Below, piece by piece: positions 54,778 through 63,956 of a DNA stretch of 64,000 bases. Source of the stretch: Hemileia vastatrix (Eukaryota; Basidiomycota; Pucciniomycetes; Pucciniales; Zaghouaniaceae); the NCBI GenBank assembly GCA_030280995.1, contig JASXTE010000001.1, forward strand, positions 4,521,001 to 4,585,000, read 5' to 3'. Every line of letters begins with the position of its first letter. Position 1 is the first letter of the stretch. The translations under genes were made by a program, and so were the position numbers. The notes beneath the pieces are model-generated. The model worked only from the letters and a program-made list of their open reading frames with translations. It searched no databases and was not told the DNA's origin.

Positions 54778-55095
54778 TTATCCAAGACTGGGGCTGTTGG
54801 GTTCATTTGTTTTATGGTTAAGTTGGGGCTGATAGGAGATGTGGTTGAGGAAGGAGGGAGGGAGGGAGGAGGCTGCTGCTTGGGAAAATGAGCGTTGAGG
54901 AGTAGCTGCCGGCTTTGGTTGAGGGGCCGCAGTTTTTAGACTTGCAAGGATTGATTTGAGTTTTTCTTCAATGGAGGAAAATGAGGGGGAGGATGGGGAA
55001 GGGGAAGGGGCTTGTTGAAGAGGGGACACACGTTGGAATGTTGCTTTGTTGATGAGAGGTAGGAGGGAGTTGGAGAGGGTACAAATGTCCGCCAT
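54778..55095 (-). CDS. LINE ORF1 N-terminal fragment
   Basis: ATG at 55095 (MADICTLSNSLLPLINK) opens a frame of about 105 codons with a Pro/Ser-rich stretch and an EEKLKSILASLK helix, stopping near 54778. The position at the 5' end of the LINE suggests the RNA-binding ORF1 protein, here truncated relative to the region that follows. Confidence 0.5.
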   Translation of the reverse strand: MADICTLSNSLLPLINKATFQRVSPLQQAPSPSPSSPSFSSIEEKLKSILASLKTAAPQPKPAATPQRSFSQAAASSLPPSFLNHISYQPQLNHKTNEPNSPSLG

Positions 55096-55159
55096 GGTGA
55101 AAGTTGTAGACTGTTCTGAAGTACTAAGCAGTAGACACAATGCGAGATGGGTTGGTTCT

Positions 55160-56140
55160 CCTCTTCAATTTCTAAAAATAAGCACCTGCCACTCTTATTT
55201 TTAAAGACAGTGCAATAATGTGTAACAATAATATATGATTAGAAAATTTATAAGTTGAGAGATGAGTTTTAGAGATCAGGAAAAAAACAAGTATTACTAT
55301 CTGGATATTTCTATTCTTAAAAAGCGCTAATATCCACAGCTACCCCCTCTTGAAGCGCTCTCTTTGAATATGCCTTATTATAGCAATAAAAGAACTCTAA
55401 TAATAGTCAATCCTACTAAATCTATATATTCTTTCTATGTTGCGCTCTTTTCACTATACTATATGAAATACACACAAAGAGGCACGAATGATAAAAGACT
55501 CAGAAAATATCTCTAATTCACTTATTTTATTCCTGTTATATTCTACTTACAAAAAGACTCCCCTATCTCTATCAAATAGTCCTCCTTTTATATTTTTCCA
55601 GTACTCAAGACACAGTTCCCTAGTGGATCTCCAGCGCTGGCTCTAGCGCCACATTAGTAAAACAATAACTAATCTATTAGTAAACTACGTACACTTCTTG
55701 TAGCAACTACAGCACCTAAACATACCCTATGATTACTAACACTAGTATTAACTTGTTTCACTCATACTCCACATATGCGCTCTTGACTATACCTTTGTTA
55801 TGTTTCAGTGCTACTTTCAGGTTTGACCCATTCTAAAGCTGATCATAGTCGCCTTGACTCTTGAGTAGTTTTGTGATTGTGTCCTCACTCTCCTTTCTTT
55901 AATACTAAGTTCATAGTTCTGACGATTCACTTAACTAGTTAGCCTCCTTTATTACCTGTTTCAGTAAGTTTACCCAACTAGCCGCGGTGCAGTATACTAT
56001 GCACTTGAGTCATCCTTAAGCCAAAACTCCTTCCTTAATGTGTAACACATAGTTATTGGAAAATCCAAATCCATATTGTTTAGCGCTTTACAGTCCTAAA
56101 TCAATAACATACAATTCCCCATTGTGCGGCACATCTTGCT
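55160..56140. other. non-coding region with recurrent GCGCT motifs
   Basis: No gene is seen. GCGCT or its complement recurs in AT-rich sequence, for example at about 55324, 55355, 55442, 55634 (inside the palindrome CCAGCGCTGG), 55777 and 56081. It could be an upstream regulatory region or an LTR remnant; ends were not found. Confidence 0.35.
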
Positions 56141-56264
56141 GCAAAATCTGAGCGCACCGGCCCTTAATCCTTTTCCGCGGTTCCATTTCCTTTGTTCTTT
56201 GAAACACACAAATACATATTATATTTTAGCACTACCTACTGTGCTAACTCCCTTTGTCCTTCTT

Positions 56265-56360
56265 GGACTACGCGCGCTGATTGGTCTAAAATTATGCTAC
56301 CTGCAAGGCGCATACCACATCCTCCCTCTACTCGCGACTGTCCCCAGGAGCCCATAAATA
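56265..56360 (+). promoter_or_regulatory. promoter-like region of the cysteine-rich gene
   Basis: GCGCGCTGATTGGTC (inverse CCAAT) at about 56270 and CCATAAATACC at about 56350 are followed by a CT-rich leader (CTTCCTCCATCTTC) and ATG at 56430. The layout resembles a fungal promoter. Confidence 0.45.
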
Positions 56361-56429
56361 CCTGCGTCTTGCAGTGTTTCCTTCCTCCATCTTCTATCTT
56401 CTTCTCTTATTTTCCTTTATATATTTCAA

Positions 56430-56775
56430 TGAATACTAGAAGAAAAAATCCTAACACTTAAAATACTGCCAACCTCATGAATGCAATTTGACAGTTCGTG
56501 CGCACTCAGCCCCCTGCTGCTCTACTAACAACGCCCATAACTACACTGATGGGTGGGACAAGATGCACCCGTTGTATCAAGAATGGCATAAATCCCTGTC
56601 ATTTCTCAAAAGCCTGCCGTGGCTATAATTTCTTTATTGTAAGTTATCTTCACTTTCCTTCCTTATTGTTACTAACCTTTCATTTCTTCCTCTTTTTTTT
56701 CAGTCATGCAATTACTGCAAGAAACGCAAAAAGAAGTATAGTTACAATGGGCCGCCCACTGTTGTGGTAGCCTAA
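56430..56775 (+). pseudogene. small cysteine-rich, zinc-cluster-like gene with intron
   Basis: From ATG at 56430 the frame meets TAA and TGA early, then reads PAALLTTPITTLMGGTRCTRCIKNG, PCHFSKACRGYNFFI. A GT-AG intron is inferred at 56639-56703 (65 nt). Exon 2 joins in frame as SCNYCKKRKKKYSYNG, ending PTVVVA at the stop near 56775. The Cys pattern CxxC-x7-C ... CxxC-x6-Y resembles a Zn(II)2Cys6 cluster lacking its last Cys. If translation begins at the internal ATG 56549 the protein is about 53 residues and intact. A similar Cys pattern starts the antisense gene at 37709. Function unknown. Confidence 0.45.
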
Positions 56776-56779
56776 AGTT

Positions 56780-57865
56780 TAGTATGGAACCTAAGTACGT
56801 AAGTGGAGTTATTACGGCGTACAAGATTGGCGTTATTATTTTTTTATAAAAGGGTTTTATTTAATTTATTTGAGTTTTAAATATGAAGAAATTGGTCAAG
56901 AGCAAATGCCTACGTGAAAACAATTTATTTTACAGAGAAAACTTATTTTTACGATCTGAAGAATTTATAAGTATCAAGTTGAGTCACTCAAGAACCTTGG
57001 GAAATTTTCCCAGAATTTTTACTATTTTTCTTATATTTTTAAATGAATTTTAAAGTTTTATAGAAATATTTACGTTTTCAGAAATTACTTAAATTTGATG
57101 AATTTTCACGGGGTAATTAGAGCTGCGCAGACTACGAAAATTAGTTTGGAATATAAAGAGGAAGTAGTTCTATCATGTGTAATTTTTCTAGGTTTTTTAT
57201 TATAGTTTTTAAGGTTCTAATTGAGTCCGGAAGTCCGGACGGACTCCGCTTCGACTCTGTACGGGCTCCGGATTGACTCTGGGAGAGCTCTGGAGAAGAA
57301 AACTTAGGCACGTGACTAGGAATACTTAAGCGCCTCTCAAACTCGAAATTGAGAGGGGGGGACACATCATACAGCTTAATCTTTAACCACCACGGTCTCA
57401 TTTTTTATTACTCAACAAATTAAAATAAATTTGTAATACCCTTATAACTTTATATTTATATATAACATTTTAGAAATACTACTCAACAATTTAAAACACA
57501 CTTCATACAGGGTATCTTTAGAAAGGTCTTCATGGCTGAGACTCGATTATTGCTGTCTCATAAAAATTCAAATTATTATAAAAACATAAAAGTCAATCTT
57601 TTCAGATCTTTCACTGGTACACCTTAATTGTTTTTATCAGTATTTCTTTCTCAACAGCCACTTTTATTTAAATCTCAATAAGCGTTAAATATTTTAGAGT
57701 TTCATTATTTTTTATCAATCAGATCCAAGTAGACTGGTTAGCTTAGTGATTTAGAATTCCCATTTTGTTATTTTATTGGAAGGACGGGGTTTTCCACTAA
57801 ATCCACATATCTCCTCCAGATTCTGCTTACAGCAAGGCGACTGTAAGAGTTTACCTTACCATAGT
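56780..57865 (+). repeat. probable 5' LTR/leader of the plus-strand gypsy
   Basis: Non-coding sequence ending just before a primer site at 57866. It contains a TATA-like AATATAAAGAGG near 57150 and a GC-rich hairpin GAGTCCG ... CGGACTC at 57223-57246. The LTR start was not located because the partner LTR is outside the window. Confidence 0.45.
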
Positions 57866-57882
57866 TGGCACCCAACGTGGGG
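57866..57882 (+). other. gypsy primer binding site (plus-strand element)
   Basis: TGGCACCCAACGTGGGG is a typical tRNA-complementary primer site and corresponds to TGGTGCCCAACATGG at 47893. Confidence 0.75.
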
Positions 57883-58041
57883 TTCGAAATCTCTAGCTTT
57901 TTCTAGGACTTTTTTTGGGTCAAGGACTTTGTTAATAGCCTTCAAGAGGCTTATTCTCTGGAACTCTAATTGGATTTTTTTTATTGGCCTGCAAGAGGCT
58001 TGTTATTTTAACGGTTGTTAACGCTTTTCTTATGTTTTGGG

Positions 58042-59184
58042 ATGTCTTCTACTATTGAAACTGCTGTGTTGGCTGCTGGTGTAGCTGTTAGGGCATCAGT
58101 AAGGATTGTATCTTGGGTTGGGCCCAAGTTTTCTGGAGATGATTTAGAAGGATTTTTACATAGGTATGAAACTGCAGCTGCGATTGATGTGAAGCAGATT
58201 AGGTTCTTTATTTTGGACAGAGAGGTGGAAAAGGAGGTTATTTCTATGGATGGTTAAAAAGATCAAGATTGGAGAAAGCTCAAGATGGAAATGGAAAAAA
58301 GATGGCCAAAAGTTTATTCATTGGAGGATCTAAAGGATATAGCTAGGAAATGGGAATCAAAAGGTGGTGTAACATCTCTGCATCAGTATCATCAGTTTAT
58401 GGTTGAATTTCAGGTGGTTCTGGATTATTTGTTGGAGTATGAAATTTTATTTCATGATAATGCATCAAAGTATGTTTTTTGGGATGCTATGGGGGAAAAG
58501 GTTAAGAAAGATGTTTTGATGGTGCTTATTAATGGGAATTTAATGAAGGATCTCCCAGATGGAGAAACTAGGATTCCTGGTATGGAGGTGCTAAAGAAGG
58601 CTATTTTAGAACATCTGGATACTCATAATTCTGTTGATTTGGACTCTGGAAAAGAGGTTTTTCTTGCTCAAGAGATAGAAGAGGGCGGTTTAGAAGAATT
58701 AGCTTCTGTTGAATTTTTGGAATCAGCCATTCCTGAAGATATTATTTTTGTTAACAATTCTGTTGGGAAAGAAGAGATTTTTGAAGATGAAGATATTGTT
58801 GTCATTAATGACAAAATTTTGGATGATGGGGATAATTTTGTGTTGAATGATTTGAAATCAGATTTAGAGGATTTTTTGCCTCAGGTTTTGTCTTCAGAAG
58901 CAGAGACTGTCTGCAATGAAGATATGGATATGGTGGATTTGTTACAATCTCAGGGAGAGATTGTTAAGGAGGATATGGTTTTCCCTGCACTAATAAAGAG
59001 TGTAGTGGCATTTGATAATAGAGTGCATAAACTGTATGCACTCATATTTTGGAAAATGGTTGTTTATTTTTTATGTCCAATGGTAGGACAAATTATGGGG
59101 GTTTATTTTTGGGTTTTATGGAATCGGTGGATAAGCCCTTGGGGCAAAATTATGGATTATCTCCAGGGGATATCAAGAATTTAA
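58042..59184 (+). pseudogene. gypsy gag (one stop codon)
   Basis: ATG at 58042 (MSSTIETAVLAAGVAVRA) starts a single frame to 59184 with one TAA at 58255-58257, where the minus-strand relative has a Tyr codon in GYKK. Regions: GPKFSGDDLEGFLHRYETAA, DWRKLKMEMEKRWPKVYSLED, YHQFMVEFQVVLDYLLEYE, VLKKAILEHLD, then a long acidic tail (EEIFEDEDIVVIND, DLEDFLPQ). No zinc knuckle was seen. It would form the capsid. The acidic tail and following residues replace the knuckle and protease found in the relative, suggesting an internal deletion or divergence. Confidence 0.75.
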
Positions 59185-59186
59185 TT

Positions 59187-59208
59187 CCTCCGAAATGAGG
59201 ATAAACTA
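59187..59208 (+). repeat. CCTC-type hairpin after gag
   Basis: CCTC CGAAAT GAGG ATAAACTA lies just after the gag stop and before the next reading frame. Confidence 0.8.
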
Positions 59209-59240
59209 CCTAAACTGGGCTGAAATTTTCTTTTATTGTT

Positions 59241-59903
59241 ATGTCTTCAATTTATTCAGGATTCAAATTATTATGGAAGCCCTCATTTTTTGGGGTAGCA
59301 GGGGCTGATCACTCTAATGTTGTAATCTCTCCTCAGGATGAGATCCCGGATTGCAATAGGTCAGCTCACTTGGAGATAATTCAAGTGGATTCTCAATTAT
59401 TTTCTGTTAATATTACTTGGGAGTGCAAATACGTTATGGACGTTTCTATATGTTTATTGGATTTACCCTGTTTTTCTATAAAATTTAAAAATGGTGAAAA
59501 AGGCAAAATGGGCCAAATTAGGTTGGATAAAAATTGGAAGGGTATGTTTTTGGACCTCCAGCAAGAGGGTAAACTGCGAAAATCTCATCAAAATCCAATA
59601 AAAAATCTCGGTATAAGTAAAACACAAAAAAATAATTTATGTGAAAATGTTATTCCGGACCTCCAGCAAGAGGTTAAACTGCAATTATCTCCTTCTATTT
59701 TGGACCTCCAGCAAGAGGGTAAACTGCAAATATCACATCAAAACCCAATTAAAAATCTCAGTATAATTAAAACACAAAAAAAAATTTTTGTGAAAATTCA
59801 ATTCAGGTTCTCCAGCAAGAGGTTAAACTGCCAACTTTCTTTACGGGTGATTTACTGTTGGATAAGGGAAGCAAAGGTGTTGGAAAATCTGTTTATAAAT
59901 TAG
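59241..59903 (+). pseudogene. gypsy pre-RT polypeptide with LQQEVKL repeats
   Basis: ATG at 59241 opens a frame with SNVVISPQDEIPD, HLEIIQVDSQLFSVNITWECKY and MGQIRLDKNWKG, shared with the spacer of the minus-strand relative. Three DLQQEGKL/DLQQEVKL peptides follow, separated by KSHQNPIKNLGISKTQK-like spacers. An A-run frameshift near 59780 then joins it to the RT frame, where a fourth LQQEVKL is encoded. Each repeat peptide coincides with a CCTC-type hairpin. Function unknown; it could be a linker or processing segment. Confidence 0.5.
59555..59830 (+). repeat. four CCTC-N6-GAGG hairpins with TAAACTG tail before RT
   Basis: Units at 59555-59576, 59660-59681, 59705-59726 and 59809-59830 share the loop CAGCAA. 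The last has TCTC for CCTC, keeping a wobble pair. The tails read GTAAACTG or TTAAACTG. Confidence 0.9.
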
Positions 59904-61720
59904 ACGAGGTAAAGGAGAAAAGGGTAAAATTTAAAAATGAAATAAAATATTTTTCTAATTTTTCTTATTCCGATTCTGGCGATGAAGAAGATTCATTTGA
60001 TGAAATTTTTAATGGCGATACAAAAGTAAATTTTTTACCTCAAGTTTATTTAGATGTGGACGCAGCCAAATATAAGAAGGTAGAAAATAAAGTTCGACCT
60101 ATTAATGAACCGCTACCTGCTGAATTAAATCCACCTTTGAGAAGACCAAGGTTATCAAGAGATCCTTATGAAAGTCCCTTGGTAAAGAATCTGCCTGAAT
60201 TTTCTGAGACGTCAAGAATCACTTTTGAGAGACTGGGTGTTGTTAATTTTGGACCTGATGGTTGGTTGTCTGGAGAAGAGAAGAAGTTGTTGTTGGATGT
60301 GATGGTCAAGCGAGAGAAGGCCATTGCTTTTGTAGAAGAGGAGAGGGGTGTGTTGAAGCATTCCTATGGGGAGCCTTACAAGATTCCTGTGGTATGTCAT
60401 GAACCGTGGCAGCAGAAACCAATTCCTATTCCGGCTGCATTAAAAGAAGCTTATATTGAAGTTGTCAGAGAACGGATATGCACTGGACTGTATGAGCAAT
60501 CAACATCAAGTTATTCTAGTCCAGTATTTTGTATCAAGAAACCAAATGGCAAGCTTAGAGTTGTTCATGATCTTAGGGAATTAAATAGGGTTACAATAAA
60601 GGATGCTGGGATACCACCTAGTGCTGAGGAGTTTGTTGAAGCATTTGCAGGGAGAGTGTGTTATGGTTTGGGAGATATTATGGGTGGATATGATGAGAGA
60701 GAGTTACATCCGGACTCAAGGCCTCTAACTACATTCGATACGCCACTAGGACGTTTACAGTTAACAAGATTACCACAAGGAGCAACAAATTTGGTTGCAG
60801 TTTATCAAGCTCAGATGGCTTGGATCCTTCAAGAGGAAATTCCACAATATTCTGGAAACTTTATAGATGATGGAGGAATTAAGGGACCAACAACCGACTA
60901 TGATAACCAGGTGTTGGAAGAGAATCCCGGGATACGCAAATTCATTTGGGAGTTTGAAATTACATTAGAAAGAATCTTGTTTCGAATTGAAGAGGCTGGT
61001 TTAACTATTTCAGGTTCAAAATTTTCATGTTGTGCTCCAGCCTTAGAAATATTAGGCCATGTGGTATGTAGAGAGGGTAGGATTATGTCCAAGAAGAAAG
61101 TTAACAAAATTCAGTCCTGGCCAAGACCCAAGAATACGACTGAAGTCAGAGGGTTTTTTAGGCATTTGCGTATATGTTAGAATGTTTATTAAGGACTTTT
61201 CTTCATTGGCAGCTCCATTGAGACGGTTAACTAGAAAGGATGAAGAGTGTGAGAAGGCGTTTGTGAAGTTGAAGGAGGTTGTAGGGAAGGATTTAGTCCT
61301 GCACAAGTTGGATTATGGAAAAGATGCTGGTAGAATTTATTTAGCAGTTGATTCAAGTCAGGTTGCAGCTGGGGCTGTTTTGTCTCAGATGGATAAAGCT
61401 GGTTACATCAGGCCAGTTAGGTATGAATCTGTAGTATTTACTGAGGTCGAATCAAGATATTCTCAACCAAAATTGGAATTATGTGGTGTGGCGAAAATAC
61501 TGAAGAAACTTCAGCATATTTTGTGGGGGCAACATTTTGAGTTGCAAGTGGATGCGAAATTGTTAATCCAGATGATTAATTCCCCAAGTTTACCGAATGC
61601 ACCCATGACGAGATGGGTAGCTTTTATTCAACATTTTTCATTTGATTTAGTTCATAAGCCTGGCAAGACTTTTACTATGCCAGATGGTTTATCAAGGAGA
61701 CCACCCACTGAAGAAGATTC
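59850..61720 (+). pseudogene. gypsy reverse transcriptase and RNase H
   Basis: The frame from about 59790 to 61180 carries PWQQKPIPIPAALKEAYIEV, TGLYEQSTSSYSSPVFCIKK, LRVVHDLRELNRVT, RVCYGLGDIMGGYDER, LTRLPQGATNLVAVYQ, the catalytic NFIDDGGIKG and LEILGHVVCREGRI. One extra T in a T-run near 61155 shifts the frame, which resumes with GICVYVRMFIKDFSSLAAPL. RNase H follows with IYLAVDSSQVAAGAVLSQ, SRYSQPKLELCGV and LWGQHFELQVDAK. A single-base correction would reopen the whole of RT-RNase H-integrase, so this copy is young. Confidence 0.88.
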
Positions 61721-63530
61721 AGACTCAGAAGAGTTCGATGAAGATATACCTATTATCAAAGCCAGCACTAAAGGAGCTGAAGACTTTCCATACCTCCCCC
61801 ATGAGGTTAAACTGGCAGGACTATTGTGTTTAGATTATGGTAATGATGACCTCCACCAAGAGGATAAACTGGAAAATAGTTTTTATGTTAATAAAGGTGT
61901 TGGAAAAGGTGTAGATAAATTTGGTAGAAAGGAGGTAGAAGAAGATGTGGTGTATGTAGAGGAAGATGGATTGGTACTGTGGGATAGTAGTAAATTAAAG
62001 AATGGTGTATATGTTGGAGAATTAGAGAATTTAAATAAAAGGGTGGATAAAGAGAAAGAGGTATTTTCAAATACGGTTTACAAAGGATCCAAAGGTTCAG
62101 AAGAAAAACGTCGACATAGCTCGATTAAAGATTTATTTAGGGGTCAACAATTATTGGCTCATTCATGTGCAGGTGATATTGGTGATAGAGAAGTCTCTAT
62201 TGATGTTATATTAATCGATTTTCAAGATGAAGTCTGGGGTCAGACTGGATTTTATTTTTTGTTAGTCAAATATTTGTTGACTTTAGAGAGGCCAGAAGAG
62301 TGTGAAGACAATGAATGGGTGGCTATCAAGAGGAAGTCATCTACGTTTTACCTATCTGGTCGACGTTTAATGAGGAGAAGGTATCCAAATCCTCAAGTAG
62401 TTATAACTCAACAGAAGGGGCAAGAATTAGTTTTTAAATCACTGCATGAAGATCTTGGGCATAGAGGCGTTGGAGAAACGTATAGAAGAATTTCTGATCG
62501 ATTTTGGTGGCCTGGCATGAAGATGGCTGTTAAACAGTGGGTTCAGTCATGCGAAGAATGTCAAAGACAAAGTTATTTAAGGCCAAAAGAACCTGGACGG
62601 GCGACCGGTGAATATACGCTCTTTGGGAGAGTTAGTTTAGATGCCGTTCATATAAAAGAGGGACGGTATAAATATTTAATAGTGGCCAGAGATGATTTAT
62701 CTGGTTGGGTAGAGGCAGTGCCTCTTATTAATTTAACTGCCAAAAATGTGGCAGAATTTTTTTTAAATAATTGGGTATATAGGTATGGGGTGATGAAGTT
62801 GGTAACGGTAGATGGAGGTCCTGAATTTGGGACAGAGTTTAAAGAGGCCGTATTGAAAGTTGGATCAAAGGTTAGGGTAGCAACCCCATACTATCCTGAA
62901 GCTGAAGGCATGGTTGAAAGAGGGCATCAAGTTATTAAGGATGCTTTGGTTAAAATGTGTGGGACAAGTGCCAAAAAGTGGAGGCACTATTTACCTTTAG
63001 TTTTATTTGCTGATTGAATCACTGCCAAAAGGACGACCGGATTTTCACCTTATGAACTTGTTTTTGGACAGAAAGCAGTTTTACCGGTTGATTTAGAAGC
63101 TGAATCATATCTTGGAGTTGACTGGGACACGGTCAAAACTACTGAAGAATTATTGTGTGCAAGAATGATGCAGCTAGAAAAGAAAGAAGAATATTTAGAA
63201 AAGGCATATTCGCAGATGATGAAGATCCGAAATCAATCAGTCAGATATTGGGATGAGCGGTTGGCACATCGATTAAGGAAACCTTTGAACCCAGGTGATA
63301 TGGTCCTGGTGTATAATAGGAGTTTGGAAAGTCAGTGGGGAAAAATGTTTGCAGATAGGTGGAAAGGACCGTATAAAGTTAAGGAGCAAGTTTTTGGCGG
63401 TTCATATGTGCTAGAAGAGTTGGATGGAGTATTATTGAAGAAGAGGGCAGCGGCCGATCAAGTGAAACGGTTCTATCCTAGAGGCACCAGGAGTGCCAAA
63501 GTCATCCTCCACAATGAGGATAAACTATGA
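61721..63530 (+). pseudogene. gypsy integrase (single TGA)
   Basis: In the same frame as RNase H: an acidic linker with LPHEVKLA and LHQEDKLE hairpin-encoded peptides, then GHRGVGETYRRISDRFWWPG and SCEECQRQ (intact HHCC finger). The core is LDAVHIKEGRYKYL, LVTVDGGPEFGTEF and YPEAEGMVERGHQ (D, D, E). TGA at 63015-63017 replaces an Arg codon present in the relative (ADRVTVKRTTGYSP), consistent with CGA to TGA. The frame continues TTGFSPYELVFGQKAVLP and VYNRSLESQWGKMFADRWKGPY to NEDKL, stopping inside a CCTC-type hairpin motif. Confidence 0.87.
61793..61871 (+). repeat. two CCTC-N6-GAGG hairpins in the RNase H-integrase linker
   Basis: Units at 61793-61814 (loop CCCCAT) and 61850-61871 (loop CACCAA) have tails TTAAACTG and ATAAACTG. 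They sit at the same protein position as 42144-42201. Confidence 0.88.
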
Positions 63531-63620
63531 TATCTACAAAATTTTATGGATTCCTCCGCAATGAGGATAAACTATGATTTTTATAAAAATCTTATCAACC
63601 TCCGCAACGAGGATAAACTA
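63506..63620 (+). repeat. three CCTC-type hairpins after integrase
   Basis: Units at 63506-63527 (loop CACAAT), 63553-63574 (CGCAAT) and 63599-63620 (CGCAAC) all have the tail ATAAACTA. The first contains the integrase stop as CTATGA, where TGA overlaps an ATG. The second repeats that overlap at the end of a 16-codon frame. Confidence 0.88.
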
Positions 63621-63826
63621 TCTTCTTTTTATCAAAATACTTTACTATCATTACACTGCATATGGGCGACAAAACTGTGATGATCCATAACAAAATGCGA
63701 GAAAACCTTCTTTTAAAATTTTTAAAATTCTTAAAATATGAGAGAAGATAGTGTTGGAAAATTTTAAAAATTTATTGGAAGAAGTGTTCACAGGGGAACC
63801 TTCTTAATTTAATATTGGCAAGTGTG

Positions 63827-63867
63827 GGGGTAATTGATGGGCTGGCTGCTCTATACACAATTACCCC
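63827..63867 (+). repeat. GGGGTAATTG/CAATTACCCC hairpin
   Basis: The 10-bp arms differ from the GGGGTAACTG/CAGTTACCCC copies by a compensating pair. The loop (ATGGGCTGGCTGCTCT...) matches those of the other element. Confidence 0.8.
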
Positions 63868-63934
63868 ATAATGTTCGTTTCCAAATTTTTCCCTGTTTCT
63901 AGTTGAATCCTGGCTTTGTCTTTTAATTATAGGA

Positions 63935-63956
63935 AGTCCACTAAGACTATAAACTG
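63935..63956 (+). repeat. AGTC-N6-GACT hairpin with ATAAACTG tail
   Basis: AGTC CACTAA GACT ATAAACTG is the plus-strand equivalent of the nine-unit array at 37054-37557. Confidence 0.85.

Larger units (their letters stand above)
50300..55095 (-). mobile_element. Tad1-like LINE retrotransposon, degenerate
   Basis: Running leftwards: ORF1 with a zinc-knuckle-like region, then ORF2 with an AP endonuclease, reverse transcriptase, RNase H and a C-terminal HC-rich motif. This order matches the Tad1/I-group of fungal LINEs. No LTRs are present. A T-run expected at the left end for an A tail was not found. Many frameshifts and stops occur. Confidence 0.85.
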
